Counted from the first letter of the stretch, positions 1 to 8,509 are shown. The stretch is 64,000 nucleotides of DNA from Bradyrhizobium huanghuaihaiense (GCF_007830635.1 NZ_VLLA01000004.1:186001-250000), one strand, 5' to 3'. Made by a program: numbers and translations. The notes: a model not told the origin generated them from the sequence alone.

Positions 1-2
1 AG

Positions 3-509
3 GCGCGCCTCACTGCGGCCTGGGACGACGGCCGACCCGACACGGTCACCGCGTTCGAGCGCGTCGGCAGGGCCTACCTCGCCTTCGCCCGCGAGGAGCC
101 GGCCTTCTACAACGCGATGTTCGAATCGGGCCTGCCGGTCGATGCCAATCCGGCGCTGCAGGCCGCCAGCGAACGTGCCTTCAACATCATCCGCGCCGCC
201 GCCGAACGGCTTGCTGCGCTGGCCCCGCCCGGCACGCCGCGCCCGCCGGCGATGATGATGGCGCTGCACATCTGGTCGATGGCGCATGGCGTCGCCTCGC
301 TGTTCTCGCGCGGCGATGCCGCGCGGCGAAAGCTGCCGATGTCGCCGGACGAGCTGCTGGAGGCCGAGGTCCTGATCTATCTGCGCGGGCTCGGCTTCCC
401 GACCGACCGCAGGCCGCCGACCAAGGGCGCCGAGCCGCCGCCGGTGCCGCCGGAGGCCTCCTCCGGTTCGGGCGTGCCGCCCGGCGGTCCCTGGGGCAAG
501 CCGAAATAA
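3..509 (+). CDS. TetR/AcrR family regulator, C-terminal part (5' end outside window)
   Basis: The reading frame is open from the first bases of the window to the TAA at 507-509, giving 168 visible residues with no start, so the gene begins upstream. The N-terminal helix-turn-helix is missing. What remains is a helical ligand-binding domain: YLAFAREEPAFYNAMF followed later by IWSMAHGVASLF, the W..HG signature of the WHG-type TetR C-terminal domain. A Pro/Gly-rich tail (about 25 residues) ends the protein. The family represses genes, often its own neighbours, and releases DNA on binding a small hydrophobic ligand. A perfect palindrome 68 bases downstream of the stop, ahead of the DUF2852 gene, is a likely binding site. 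The ligand cannot be read from the sequence. Confidence 0.85.
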   Translation, partial: ARLTAAWDDGRPDTVTAFERVGRAYLAFAREEPAFYNAMFESGLPVDANPALQAASERAFNIIRAAAERLAALAPPGTPRPPAMMMALHIWSMAHGVASLFSRGDAARRKLPMSPDELLEAEVLIYLRGLGFPTDRRPPTKGAEPPPVPPEASSGSGVPPGGPWGKPK

Positions 510-549
510 AGTTGCGCAAATAATTCGCCCGGCCTGTCAGGCGGCCAGC

Positions 550-595
550 TTGACAAAATCGCGGGATGGTCTAGCTATGTAAATGTTATTTACAT
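550..595 (+). promoter_or_regulatory. Promoter with TetR-type operator ahead of DUF2852 gene
   Basis: The perfect inverted repeat ATGTAAAT-GTT-ATTTACAT lies at 577-595. Upstream are a TTGACA -35 (550-555) and, 16 bp further on, a weak -10 TAGCTA (572-577) whose edge touches the palindrome. A dyad here would block RNA polymerase. It sits between a TetR gene and the gene it probably controls. The assignment to that TetR is inference from position and symmetry. Confidence 0.6.
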
Positions 596-630
596 TCACA
601 ACGGCGCTGGTGCCGTGATGGAGATGGGAA

Positions 631-1122
631 ATGGCCTACACCGCTGATGTCAATCGATGGCGCGGCCCTTCAGATCAATACCAACAGTACGAGCGTCCCC
701 GCATGCTCGACACGCCCTGGCATCCCGGCTGGATCGCCGTGACCATCCTCGGCTTCATCATCTGGTGGCCGATCGGACTTGCCCTTCTCTTTTTCACACT
801 CGGGAGCAGAAGAATGTCGTGCTGGAGCAATCAGGACCGCTGGCAGAACAAGATGGAGCGGATGCAGTACAAGATGGACCGCATGCGCGACCGCATGGAT
901 CGCCGCGGCTTCGGCTTTGGCTTCGGCCCGCCGTCCTCCGGCAACCGCGCCTTCGACGAGTACCGCAGCGAGACGTTGCGCCGGCTCGAGGAAGAGCAGG
1001 TCGAGTTCAAGAACTTCCTCGACCGTCTGCGTCACGCCAAGGACAAGGAAGAGTTCGACCAGTTCATGGCGCAGCACAAGACGCGCCCGACCCCGCCGCC
1101 GACCGACCAGCAGCAAGGCTGA
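631..1122 (+). CDS. DUF2852 family membrane protein
   Basis: A 163-residue protein with one strongly hydrophobic segment at about residues 32-56 (GWIAVTILGFIIWWPIGLALLFF), a short Cys/Trp-containing stretch, a Met/Arg/Lys-rich charged helix (repeats of KMERMQ, KMDRMR, DRMDRR), a Gly/Phe patch, and a C-terminal amphipathic helix rich in Glu and Arg. This arrangement is that of DUF2852, a family of unknown function common in Rhizobiales. The start is supported by a strong Shine-Dalgarno (GGAGATGGGA) directly before ATG. It is probably regulated through the palindrome at 577-595 by the TetR protein encoded just upstream. A clear intrinsic terminator follows at 1187. Confidence 0.85.
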   Translation: MAYTADVNRWRGPSDQYQQYERPRMLDTPWHPGWIAVTILGFIIWWPIGLALLFFTLGSRRMSCWSNQDRWQNKMERMQYKMDRMRDRMDRRGFGFGFGPPSSGNRAFDEYRSETLRRLEEEQVEFKNFLDRLRHAKDKEEFDQFMAQHKTRPTPPPTDQQQG

Positions 1123-1186
1123 TCTGAAGGTTCTTAACCTCTCAAAGCCTTCAGGCGCATGCCCCCAAAGTCCTGATGGCCCCGAG

Positions 1187-1227
1187 CCGCCCGTCTGCGC
1201 AACCCGCAGGCGGGCGGTTTGGTTTTT
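1187..1227 (+). terminator. Rho-independent terminator after DUF2852 gene
   Basis: A 13-bp stem (CCGCCCGTCTGCG at 1187-1199 against CGCAGGCGGGCGG at 1205-1217, one T-G wobble) with the 5-nt loop CAACC is followed by TTTGGTTTTT. Confidence 0.85.
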
Positions 1228-1229
1228 AA

Positions 1230-1290
1230 CCTCTCCCCGCTTGCTCAGCGCGAGCGAAGCTCGTCGCGGCCCGTAGGAACGGGGAGAGGG
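1230..1290. repeat. Intergenic imperfect palindrome (CCTCTCCCCG family)
   Basis: The ends CTCTCCCCG and CGGGGAGAG face each other around a centre that itself contains GCGAGCGAAGCTCG. The element is non-coding and fills the space right after a terminator. It resembles the short palindromic repeats scattered between genes in Bradyrhizobium; only one copy of this type is in the window. Confidence 0.5.
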
Positions 1291-1346
1291 AGTAGATTGA
1301 GTCCCCGAACCGTCACACGGTTCACCGACACCAAAGACGCACGGAT

Positions 1347-1508
1347 CTGCGCACCCGCCTGCTGCTTGGTATCACCGCATTGGCGGTGCTCGGCTATGTC
1401 AGCGTCGTCTATGGCAGCTGCGCGCTCGATCCCGATTGCCATTTTCGCCTCTGTGCCGGCGGGCGCTCGCTCTGTGGCGTCGATCACGCACATGTGCAGG
1501 ACCGCTAG
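1347..1508 (+). CDS. Possible small secreted or anchored protein without ATG start
   Basis: This frame is open to TAG at 1506 and encodes about 53 residues: a short basic start, a hydrophobic helix (LLLGITALAVLGYVSVVY) and a Cys-rich tail (SCALDPDC, RLCAGGRSLCG). The composition is much more protein-like than the overlapping frames, but there is no ATG or GTG in frame, only CTG at 1347, and no ribosome binding site. It could be a real gene with a rare start or a decayed one. The small anchored proteins encoded just downstream make a small-membrane-protein context plausible. Confidence 0.25.
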   Translation: MRTRLLLGITALAVLGYVSVVYGSCALDPDCHFRLCAGGRSLCGVDHAHVQDR

Positions 1509-1562
1509 AACCGATTTCGCGCCGGGCCCGACCAAGCCCTGACAGCGCCAACGGGTACCGCC

Positions 1563-1817
1563 ATGACGAATGAAGGCAAGGAGATCATCCAGGACACAGC
1601 GCTATTTGAGCGCGCGGCGACGCTGTTCGTTCGGTTCGGGGACTATATTCCGCTGACGATCGCATTCCTCAATCATTGGCCGACCGAGATCAAGTTCTAT
1701 CCCGAATTCGTGGTCGGAAATGCCTGGAAGGTCTTTCTCAGCCTCGGCCTCTATCAACTCGCCGCGTTCGCGCTGCGGCGCGCCGTCAAGTTTGCGACAG
1801 CGGAGCTTGCCCCATGA
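1563..1817 (+). CDS. Small hypothetical membrane-associated protein
   Basis: An 84-residue protein of no family I recognise. It has an acidic N-terminus (about 20 residues), a moderately hydrophobic middle (FGDYIPLTIAFLNHW) and a C-terminal hydrophobic helix (FLSLGLYQLAAFALRRAV) ending in a basic stretch, so it probably sits at or in the inner membrane. The ribosome binding site is weak. Its stop codon overlaps the start of the next small gene as ATGA, which argues that both are translated and coupled. Confidence 0.55.
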   Translation: MTNEGKEIIQDTALFERAATLFVRFGDYIPLTIAFLNHWPTEIKFYPEFVVGNAWKVFLSLGLYQLAAFALRRAVKFATAELAP

Positions 1818-1978
1818 TCCTGCTGCGCGATTTCGCACTTTACGTGCTGCCGGCCCTCATCGCGGCGGGCGGCTGGCTTTATGCGCTCAGCCTGCGCAGG
1901 CGGGCGCGGCCGGGCCGCGCGCGCGAGGGCACGCGTCCCGGCGGCAGCAGCGGCGCCGAAAAGTTCAGCGCACCGTGA
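1814..1978 (+). CDS. Small single-pass membrane protein
   Basis: A 54-residue protein starting at the ATG that overlaps the upstream TGA (ATGA, 1814-1817). It has one N-terminal membrane helix (FALYVLPALIAAGGWLYALSL, roughly residues 7-27) and an Arg/Gly-rich cytoplasmic tail. Its last 14 bases overlap the end of the convergent desaturase gene. No family is recognised. The overlap with the gene before it is the best evidence for translation. Confidence 0.5.
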   Translation: MILLRDFALYVLPALIAAGGWLYALSLRRRARPGRAREGTRPGGSSGAEKFSAP

Positions 1979-3128
1979 CGAGCTGCGCGCGAACCGACGT
2001 CAGGAAGTGCTCGTAGGCGTGGTCCACGATCTCGTTGAGTGAGCGCGTTCGCGCGAACATCGCCCTGGCCTCGGTGAGAAACTCGTCGCGGGTCGGGATC
2101 TTCGGCAGGTGCAGATGCGTCAGCGCATCGACGCCTTCGTGGGCGCGATTGAAGATGTCGTGCAGCGTCGGCAGTTGCAGCTGGGCGAGGTCAGCGCGGT
2201 GCAGCGCCGACGAGATCGCGTGCGCCAGCGCGTGAGCATCGAACCGTCCGGCGAGCTGCCGGGCCGCCCGATTGATGACGCGCGCGCCGAGCGGCTGCTC
2301 GTTGCGCAGCACCAGTTCGGGCGGCGCCTTCATGTTCCAGACAATGCCGAACCAGGACAGGACCTTCAGGATGTAATAGGTCACGTCGACTTCCCACCAG
2401 CGAAAGCCTTGTCGCACGCTGCTCTGGTAGGCGTGGTGATTGTTGTGCCAGCCCTCTCCCAGGGTGAGCAACGCCAGCAGCCAGTTGTTGCGGGAATCGT
2501 CGCCCGTCACGTAGCGCTTGCGTCCATGCACATGGGCGAGGGAGTTGATGCAGAAGGTCGCGTGATAGACCAGCACCGTGCTCCACAGGAAGCCGACGAC
2601 CAGACCCGACCACCCCGCACCTGCGAAGCAGAGCGCTGCAAGCACAACGGCCGGCAGCAGCTCCAGCCGATGCAGCCACATCAGCTCCGGATAGACCGTG
2701 AGATCGCCGACTTTCACGAGATCGGTCTCGTCGTGCTCCCGATAGAAGATCCAGCCGACATGGCTGTACAGGAAGCCGCGTTGGCGCGGTGAGTGCACGT
2801 CCAATTCGGTATCGGAATGCAGATGATGGTGCCGATGCTTGGCCGCCCACCACAGAACGCTCTTCTGTGCGGTGCTTTGTGCGAGAACGGCCAGGACGAA
2901 CTGAAACACCCGGCTGGTGGCAAAAGCCTTGTGCGAGAAATAGCGGTGGTAACCTGCTCCGATTGCGAACATGCGCACGATATAGAGTGCACCGCAGATC
3001 GCGACGGCCTCCCAGGTAATGCCCGACCAGATCGCGGCGAAGCAGCCGAGATGAACCAGCACGAACGGTATGGCGGAGGGGTACATGACGTCGTCGTGAT
3101 GGTCGTCGGCGGGAGCGTTGGGCGACAT
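1965..3128 (-). CDS. Fatty-acyl desaturase (delta-9 type, membrane di-iron)
   Basis: A 387-residue integral membrane desaturase that would insert a cis double bond into acyl chains and so control membrane fluidity. The three histidine clusters that bind the di-iron centre are intact: HRYFSH, HRHHH and GEGWHNNHH. Four or more membrane helices lie around them (for example FVLVHLGCFAAIW and VLAALCFAGAGW). The frame stays open another 192 bases upstream, but the family starts near MSPNAPADD, and GAGG precedes that ATG (complement of 3126-3128), so I use 3128. The C-terminal 100 residues are a helical extension beyond the catalytic domain. The gene is divergent from cysE, and a hairpin-rich leader with an intrinsic terminator precedes it. 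It may act on acyl-CoA or on lipid-bound chains; this cannot be settled here. Confidence 0.9.
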   Translation of the reverse strand: MSPNAPADDHHDDVMYPSAIPFVLVHLGCFAAIWSGITWEAVAICGALYIVRMFAIGAGYHRYFSHKAFATSRVFQFVLAVLAQSTAQKSVLWWAAKHRHHHLHSDTELDVHSPRQRGFLYSHVGWIFYREHDETDLVKVGDLTVYPELMWLHRLELLPAVVLAALCFAGAGWSGLVVGFLWSTVLVYHATFCINSLAHVHGRKRYVTGDDSRNNWLLALLTLGEGWHNNHHAYQSSVRQGFRWWEVDVTYYILKVLSWFGIVWNMKAPPELVLRNEQPLGARVINRAARQLAGRFDAHALAHAISSALHRADLAQLQLPTLHDIFNRAHEGVDALTHLHLPKIPTRDEFLTEARAMFARTRSLNEIVDHAYEHFLTSVRAQLVTVR

Positions 3129-3196
3129 GCTTCGGTGTGACCTCGAGTGGGGGATCTTGGAATTTGTCTCGGCAGCGCAGGAGGACGCCGGGTATG

Positions 3197-3226
3197 AAAA
3201 ACCCGCGGATGGCGGACCACCGCGGG
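3197..3226 (-). terminator. Intrinsic terminator inside the desaturase 5' leader
   Basis: On the minus strand a stem CCCGCGG/CCGCGGG (3220-3226 with 3202-3208) continues through TGG/CCA with one bulged base to a 4-nt loop, and is followed at once by TTTTTC. It ends 69 bases before the desaturase start codon, so it would terminate a short transcript from the leader or act as an attenuator. Confidence 0.6.
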
Positions 3227-3290
3227 GGCTGGGACAGGATGCCTTGCGCGTACATCCCCGGCCGAAGCAGCGTCGGCCGAAACGCGATGG

Positions 3291-3320
3291 ACTATATGGT
3301 TGCCGGTGCCTGGCATGCAA
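3291..3320 (-). promoter_or_regulatory. Candidate promoter for desaturase leader
   Basis: On the minus strand, TTGCAT (3315-3320) and TATAGT (3291-3296) are separated by 18 bp. The -10 matches the consensus at 5 of 6 positions and the -35 at 3 of 6. Transcription from about 3284 would give a leader of roughly 155 nt holding a hairpin at 3260-3279 and the terminator at 3197-3226. Confidence 0.35.
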
Positions 3321-3440
3321 GCTCGTAGCCTCACGGGGACCTGCGGCATGTTGCGAGGCCTGTCACCTATGCCGCCGGCACGGCGTGGCGCGCGGGCTGC
3401 CCACGGCCTATATTCGACAGGTGAGAAGGAAGGGGCAGCG

Positions 3441-4208
3441 ATGATGGCAGCTGCGACCACGGCGAGCGACAGTCTCTGGCAGGACATACGCGATGAAGCG
3501 CGGCGCGCGATGGCGGCCGATCCCGTCTTCGGCAAGTCCCTTGCCGATACAGTCCTGATCCATGGCGATTTTGCTGCCGCCCTGGCCGATCTGATCGGAC
3601 GCAGGCTTGGCGGCTCCGCAGCGGAGCGGGCGCGTTTCACCACCTTTTCCCTTGACGCCTTTCGCAGCCAGCCGGGCCTGATCGAGACCGCCAGCCGCGA
3701 CTTGCAGGGCATCGCGCGTCGCGATCCCGCCATCGCCGAGCTGTTGCCGCCACTGCTGCACTACAAGGGCTACGTGGCGCTGCAAGCCTGGCGCGTCTCG
3801 CACTGGCTCTGGCATCGCGGGCAAATCGATGCGGCGCTGCTGTTCCAGAACGAGGCCTCGAACGCCTTGCAGGTCAGCATCCACCCCGCCGCCAGCATCG
3901 GATCGGCGGTCTATCTCGACCACGCCACCGGCATCGTGATCGGCGCGAATGTGGTGATCGGCGACGAGGTCACCATCCTGCAGAACGTCAGCATCGGCCG
4001 TCACAGCGAGCTGCCGGCGCGTTCACCCCGCATCGGCCGCGGCGTCTACATCGGCGGCGGTGCGACCATCCTCGGCGACATCGGCATCGGCGATTTCGCC
4101 AAGATCGGCGCCGGCACGCTTCTGACGTCGGACGTTCCCGCCGGCTGCACCGCGGTCGGCAATCCCGCGCGATTGACCAACTGCCCAGAGCCGGCCTCCG
4201 CGGCTTGA
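3441..4208 (+). CDS. cysE: Serine O-acetyltransferase
   Basis: A 255-residue protein that would transfer acetyl from acetyl-CoA to L-serine, the step feeding cysteine synthesis. An N-terminal helical region (residues 1-145, with WQDIRDEARR and LIHGDFAAALADLI typical of CysE) is followed by a left-handed hexapeptide-repeat helix from IHPAASIG to about residue 245. The active-site His-Asp context YLDHATG and the PRIGRGVYIGGGATILG segment are present. The start at 3441 has AAGGAAGGGG just before it; a second ATG follows immediately. The loop that reads GVTLGGTGK in many CysE proteins is NVSIGRHSELPA here, so this is a slightly divergent member. It is divergent from the desaturase and convergent with the DUF2231 gene. 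Confidence 0.85.
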   Translation: MMAAATTASDSLWQDIRDEARRAMAADPVFGKSLADTVLIHGDFAAALADLIGRRLGGSAAERARFTTFSLDAFRSQPGLIETASRDLQGIARRDPAIAELLPPLLHYKGYVALQAWRVSHWLWHRGQIDAALLFQNEASNALQVSIHPAASIGSAVYLDHATGIVIGANVVIGDEVTILQNVSIGRHSELPARSPRIGRGVYIGGGATILGDIGIGDFAKIGAGTLLTSDVPAGCTAVGNPARLTNCPEPASAA

Positions 4209-4215
4209 ACCGCCA

Positions 4216-4734
4216 TCAGGCGGCGCGGCGATGGCTCTCGCCGCCATGGGGCGGCGTGACCGGCTCCGAGCTGGTCTGGCCCGGTGCATCCAGCACCGCA
4301 ACGTGATAGCGATAGACCATCTCCCAACCCTTCCATCCCGTGAACAGCAGGATGCCGACGACGATCAGCGACAGCACCACGCCCCAGGGCTTGATCGCGG
4401 CCTCGCTGCCTTGCGTATAGCGCAGATAGAAGTTGACCAGCGCCAGCACCACCGCCGCAAGATTGCCGACCATGTGGTACCAGGCATCGTTGAGACGGCG
4501 GATGCGGGGCTCATTCAGGAAATCGGTAAAGCCGGCCGCGGCGGCAACCAGCGCCATGACGATGCCGGCGCCGATCAGCCACATTGCAGCCCTGGCCCAG
4601 AAACCGTCGCCGGTTCCAATAAAGGCCAGATCGGCAATGGGCGCGCCGACCAGAAACGCCACGGGGAACGGGATGATCATGGGGTGGAGCGGATGGTCGC
4701 CGATGGCGGCCGTCGTCTTGGGGTTGATGCTCAT
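4216..4734 (-). CDS. DUF2231 family membrane protein
   Basis: A 172-residue protein with four predicted membrane helices (PFPVAFLVGAPIADLAF, MWLIGAGIVMALVAAAAGF, MVGNLAAVVLALVNFYL, WGVVLSLIVVGILLFTGW) and the DUF2231 opening DHPLHPMIIPFPVAF. DUF2231 proteins are small inner-membrane proteins of unknown activity, some of them related to cytochrome-like four-helix proteins; the His of HPLHPM is conserved. The start at 4734 is chosen because GGCGAGG lies 7-12 bases upstream and the family begins there; the frame extends further upstream without family similarity. It ends only 7 bases from the end of cysE, tail to tail. Confidence 0.85.
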   Translation of the reverse strand: MSINPKTTAAIGDHPLHPMIIPFPVAFLVGAPIADLAFIGTGDGFWARAAMWLIGAGIVMALVAAAAGFTDFLNEPRIRRLNDAWYHMVGNLAAVVLALVNFYLRYTQGSEAAIKPWGVVLSLIVVGILLFTGWKGWEMVYRYHVAVLDAPGQTSSEPVTPPHGGESHRRAA

Positions 4735-4902
4735 GGCAATGCCTCGCCGAAAGTGATTTTCCGGACAATTTTTGGGGCGGGGGCTGGTTCCTAGCGACAG
4801 AGTGACAGCCTTCATGCCGTGCTTGCGGAGGCGGTGATTGCCGCGCGGCAAATTGCGCTTCCTCCCCCCTTACGGGGGCAGGGCAGGGGGAGCCCAGTGA
4901 CT

Positions 4903-4927
4903 GTAGGGTGGGCGTAACCCACCCTAC
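4903..4927. repeat. Intergenic palindrome, GTAGGGTGGG family (short copy)
   Basis: GTAGGGTGGG and CCCACCCTAC form a perfect 10-bp stem around CGTAA. Longer relatives of this element lie at 23059-23154, 27369-27435 and, as a fragment, 27587-27626. This copy looks like the two outer ends joined with the middle lost. Confidence 0.75.
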
Positions 4928-4972
4928 GCACTCGAGGGAGAAGTGGTGAGGCCTTAGCACTTGCCTCGCCGA

Positions 4973-5260
4973 TCAGGCGGCAGCCTTGTTCTTGATGGCT
5001 CCAATGATCGCGGTGAGTATCGCCCCGCCGGCGCCACCGGCGACAACTTGTGACACGATGCCGCCAACGCTCAAGTTTCCAGATTGTGCCGCGGCCATGA
5101 TGGACGGAAGCAGCAACGTAACGACCTGGCCGAGCACCCCGCCGCCGACCAAACCCGAAATGATGTTTCCGGCCATTCCGAGATCAAATGTCGGCGAAGA
5201 CTTGCCCGCGCCAACTCCACCAAGCGCGCCTGAGACGAGGTTGATCAGAATCTGTTCCAT
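4973..5260 (-). CDS. Small Gly-rich hydrophobic protein
   Basis: A 95-residue protein that is almost entirely small and hydrophobic: Gly, Ala, Val, Ile and Leu make up most of it, in helices such as GGGVLGQVVTLLLPSIMAAA and GGAGGAILTAIIGAIKNK, with GxxxG-like spacing throughout. GGGAGAA precedes the ATG, which supports translation. No known family is recognised. The pattern suggests a membrane-inserting oligomer or small pore-like protein, but the sequence alone does not prove that. Confidence 0.65.
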   Translation of the reverse strand: MEQILINLVSGALGGVGAGKSSPTFDLGMAGNIISGLVGGGVLGQVVTLLLPSIMAAAQSGNLSVGGIVSQVVAGGAGGAILTAIIGAIKNKAAA

Positions 5261-5433
5261 GCGGATTCTCCCGTACGAGGTCGTCGGGCAGCTCGTCAGC
5301 CACTATAATCGATTGCCTGCGAGCGGCCCACTCCCGCGTTGTCAGGCGGCCCGCAAACAAAGCCAATAGAGTGTGTTGCCGATCGACCGGTGAAATAAAC
5401 CCTCGCGCGTGGCACAAGCTGCATAGCGACGGC

Positions 5434-7170
5434 TCAATACCCGGCAGCGAGCCCCGAGTTGCGGCGCGGATCGTTGGCGCCATAGTAGCGGTTGTTGCCG
5501 ACTTGCTTGCCGCCAAGCGACGGCGCGCCCACGATGATCACCGCCAGATGGTTGGCCGGCTGCGGCGGGCCGAATTTGTGGCCCATGCCCTCCAGAATCT
5601 TCTGCGTGTCAGGCGACAGCGCATAATTCTCGGCGTTGGTGATATCGGGCAGCCACTGCTGGTGGATGCGCGGCATGTCGACGGCTTCCTGCGCGTTCAT
5701 GCCGTAGTCGATGGCGTTGATCATGGTTTGCAGCACGGCCGTGATGATGCGGCTGCCGCCGGGCGTGCCCACCACCATCACCGGCTTGCCGTCCTTGCTG
5801 ACGATGGTCGGGCTCATCGAGGAGAGCGGCCGCTTGCCGGGCGCGATGGCGTTGGCCTCACCCTGCACCAGGCCATACAGGTTCGGAACGCCAACCTTGG
5901 CGGTGAAGTCATCCATTTCATCATTGAGCAGCACGCCGGTCTTTGCCGCCGTGACCTTGGCGCCGAACCAGTCGTTCAGCGTGTAGGTGACGGACACCGC
6001 GTTGCCGTCCTTGTCCGCGATTGAATAATGCGTGGTGTTGCTGCCCTCGTGCGGCGCGACACCCGGCTTGATGTCCTTGGAGACGCCGGCCTTGTTCGGG
6101 TCGATCACGGCGCGGATCTTGGCCGCGTAGGCCCTGTCGAGCAGGCGGTCGAGCGGATTCTTCACGAAGTCGGGATCGCCGAGATAGCTGTTGCGGTCCA
6201 CGTAAGCGTGCCGCATCGCTTCGATCTGCACGTGCGTCGCAGCTGCGGAGTGATAGCCCAGCTCCTTGAGCGGATAGCCTTCCAGGATATTCAGGATTTC
6301 GCAGATGATGACGCCGCCCGAGCTTGGCGGCGGCGCGGAAACCACGTGATAGCCGCGATAGTCGCATTCGACAGGTGCGAGCTCGCGCGTCTTGTAGCCG
6401 TCGAGGTCGTCCTGCGTCAGCAGGCCTTTGCCGGCCTGGCTGGATGCCACGATGGCGCTGCCGACCCAGCCCTTGTAGAAGCCGTCGGTGCCCTTGCTGC
6501 TGATCTCGCGCAGGGTTTTCGCCAGCTCGGATTGCATCAGCCTGTCGCCCACGCCGAATGGCTGGCCGTTGTTGAGGAAGATGGCGCTGGATGCCGGGTC
6601 ATCCCTAAAATCGTCGGTTGCCGTGCGCAGCAGGTCGATGTCGCCCTGGTCGAGCACAAATCCCTGTTCGGCGAGCTGGATCGCGGGCGCGAGCAGGTCG
6701 GCGCGCTTCATGGTGCCGTATTTTTCGCGCGCATATTCCATACCCGAGACGGACCCCGGCACGCCCACGGCCAGATGCCCCTTGGTCGAGATGCCCTTGA
6801 TGACGTTTCCGTCCTTGTCGAGATACATATTGGCCGTCGCCCCCTTGGGAGCCGTCTCGCGGAAATCGAGGAAGGTCTTGCGGCCGTCGGCGAGCTGAAT
6901 CGTCATGAAGCCGCCACCGCCGAGATTGCCGGCCGCCGGATAGACGACGGCAAGGGCATAACCTACGGCCACAGCAGCATCGACAGCATTGCCGCCGCGC
7001 TTGAGCACCTCGACGCCCACCTGTGTCGCCAGATGCTGCGCGGACACCACCATGCCGTTTTCCGCGGCGACCGGCGCAACCGATGCCGCGCGCGCGGGGC
7101 TGGATGTGACGAGGCAGATCGATACGACCGCGGCGGTCATCCACCGCACATTCGTTTGTGGTTTCGGCAT
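5434..7170 (-). CDS. ggt: Gamma-glutamyltransferase (glutathione hydrolase)
   Basis: A 578-residue precursor of the Ntn-hydrolase family that cleaves the gamma-glutamyl bond of glutathione in the periplasm. A signal peptide (residues about 1-32, ending SPARAASV) precedes the large-subunit domain (AENGMVVSAQHLATQVG, GGNAVDAAVAVGYALAVV, NLGGGGFM). The autoprocessing and nucleophile threonine lies in GSNTTHYSI, where the small subunit begins; downstream are PLSSMSPTIV and GTPGGSRI, which build the active site. The start at 7170 has GAGGAACTCCCC before it and places the signal peptide at the N-terminus. The gene stands alone, with its promoter in the 620-base gap shared with the divergent tolQ. 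Confidence 0.93.
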   Translation of the reverse strand: MPKPQTNVRWMTAAVVSICLVTSSPARAASVAPVAAENGMVVSAQHLATQVGVEVLKRGGNAVDAAVAVGYALAVVYPAAGNLGGGGFMTIQLADGRKTFLDFRETAPKGATANMYLDKDGNVIKGISTKGHLAVGVPGSVSGMEYAREKYGTMKRADLLAPAIQLAEQGFVLDQGDIDLLRTATDDFRDDPASSAIFLNNGQPFGVGDRLMQSELAKTLREISSKGTDGFYKGWVGSAIVASSQAGKGLLTQDDLDGYKTRELAPVECDYRGYHVVSAPPPSSGGVIICEILNILEGYPLKELGYHSAAATHVQIEAMRHAYVDRNSYLGDPDFVKNPLDRLLDRAYAAKIRAVIDPNKAGVSKDIKPGVAPHEGSNTTHYSIADKDGNAVSVTYTLNDWFGAKVTAAKTGVLLNDEMDDFTAKVGVPNLYGLVQGEANAIAPGKRPLSSMSPTIVSKDGKPVMVVGTPGGSRIITAVLQTMINAIDYGMNAQEAVDMPRIHQQWLPDITNAENYALSPDTQKILEGMGHKFGPPQPANHLAVIIVGAPSLGGKQVGNNRYYGANDPRRNSGLAAGY

Positions 7171-7321
7171 GGGGAGTTCCTCAGGGCTGGCCGATGATGT
7201 CGGCACGTTGTTGTCCGCGAACGGACCCTATCAGCTCGCGCCCGCGGAGGGAGCATGAGGATGAGGTGACGCGCGATGGCGAAGGGGGAGGGAACCTGTC
7301 TTGCTCGGGGCACGCGGAACT

Positions 7322-7459
7322 CTCGTGCCCCGGACGCAGCGCAGCGTCTCTTTGACGATGCGCTGCTGAGCCGGGGCCCATCCCGCCGCAGGGGGGCGCT
7401 GCATTCTGGTCCCGGCTCTGCACCGCAACGTTGGAACGTTGCGGTGCGTCCGGGACACG
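7322..7459. repeat. Intergenic repeat, CTCGTGCCCCGGACGCAG family, copy 1
   Basis: The element starts CTCGTGCCCCGGACGCAGC and ends TGCGTCCGGGACAC, with internal GAGCCGGGGCCC and GTCCCGGCTC, so it can fold as two nested arms. A second copy with the same ends and internal motifs lies at 20257-20405. It is non-coding and about 140 bp long. Confidence 0.8.
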
Positions 7460-7792
7460 GACCGGGCCTTCCCGCGGCCCCATCCCCCTGCGCCGCCTGC
7501 CTTTCCCGCAGCCAAATTCGCCGGCGGTAACCCCGCATTAACCATCGGCGGGCTCTGGTAAGGGTGGACAGGCGTGCCCGGAGCCCGAAGTCAAGGCCTG
7601 GGGTCAAGGCCCCTTAGTTTTGACATCTTGGCAGGGAATGCAGGCGGCCGGCTTTGGACGAGCCCTGCACCCCAGAAAGACAAGGCTTTGAGCGGGCTTG
7701 CCGGCTGCGCGGTTGGCGCGGCGGTTGGGGAACCGGCGGACATTTACCGGCCGTGACATGAGGTTGAAGATCGCCTTGAGAGGATACTGCTT
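7460..7792. other. Non-coding region ahead of tolQ
   Basis: After the repeat there is no convincing gene. It holds a direct repeat TCAAGGCC (two copies 13 bases apart, about 7592-7612), a TTGACA at 7620-7625 without a good -10 at the right distance, and the tolQ ribosome binding site GAGAGGA. The tol promoter must lie here but I cannot fix it. Confidence 0.5.

Positions 7793-8509
<717 letters not shown>

Noticed and set aside
1219..1542. Plus-strand ORF of 107 codons in the first intergenic region
   Set aside because: It crosses the terminator tail and a palindromic repeat and has a random-looking composition; another frame in the same stretch looks more protein-like.
3129..3320. N-terminal extension of the desaturase to 451 residues
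   Set aside because: The extra 64 residues are Arg/Pro/Ser-rich, include the terminator hairpin and lack family similarity; the internal ATG at 3128 has a ribosome binding site.
5405..5425. TGGCAC...TGCAT as a sigma-54 promoter
   Set aside because: The GG to GC spacing is 8 rather than 10, and it lies just ahead of the end of the minus-strand ggt gene with no plus-strand gene downstream.
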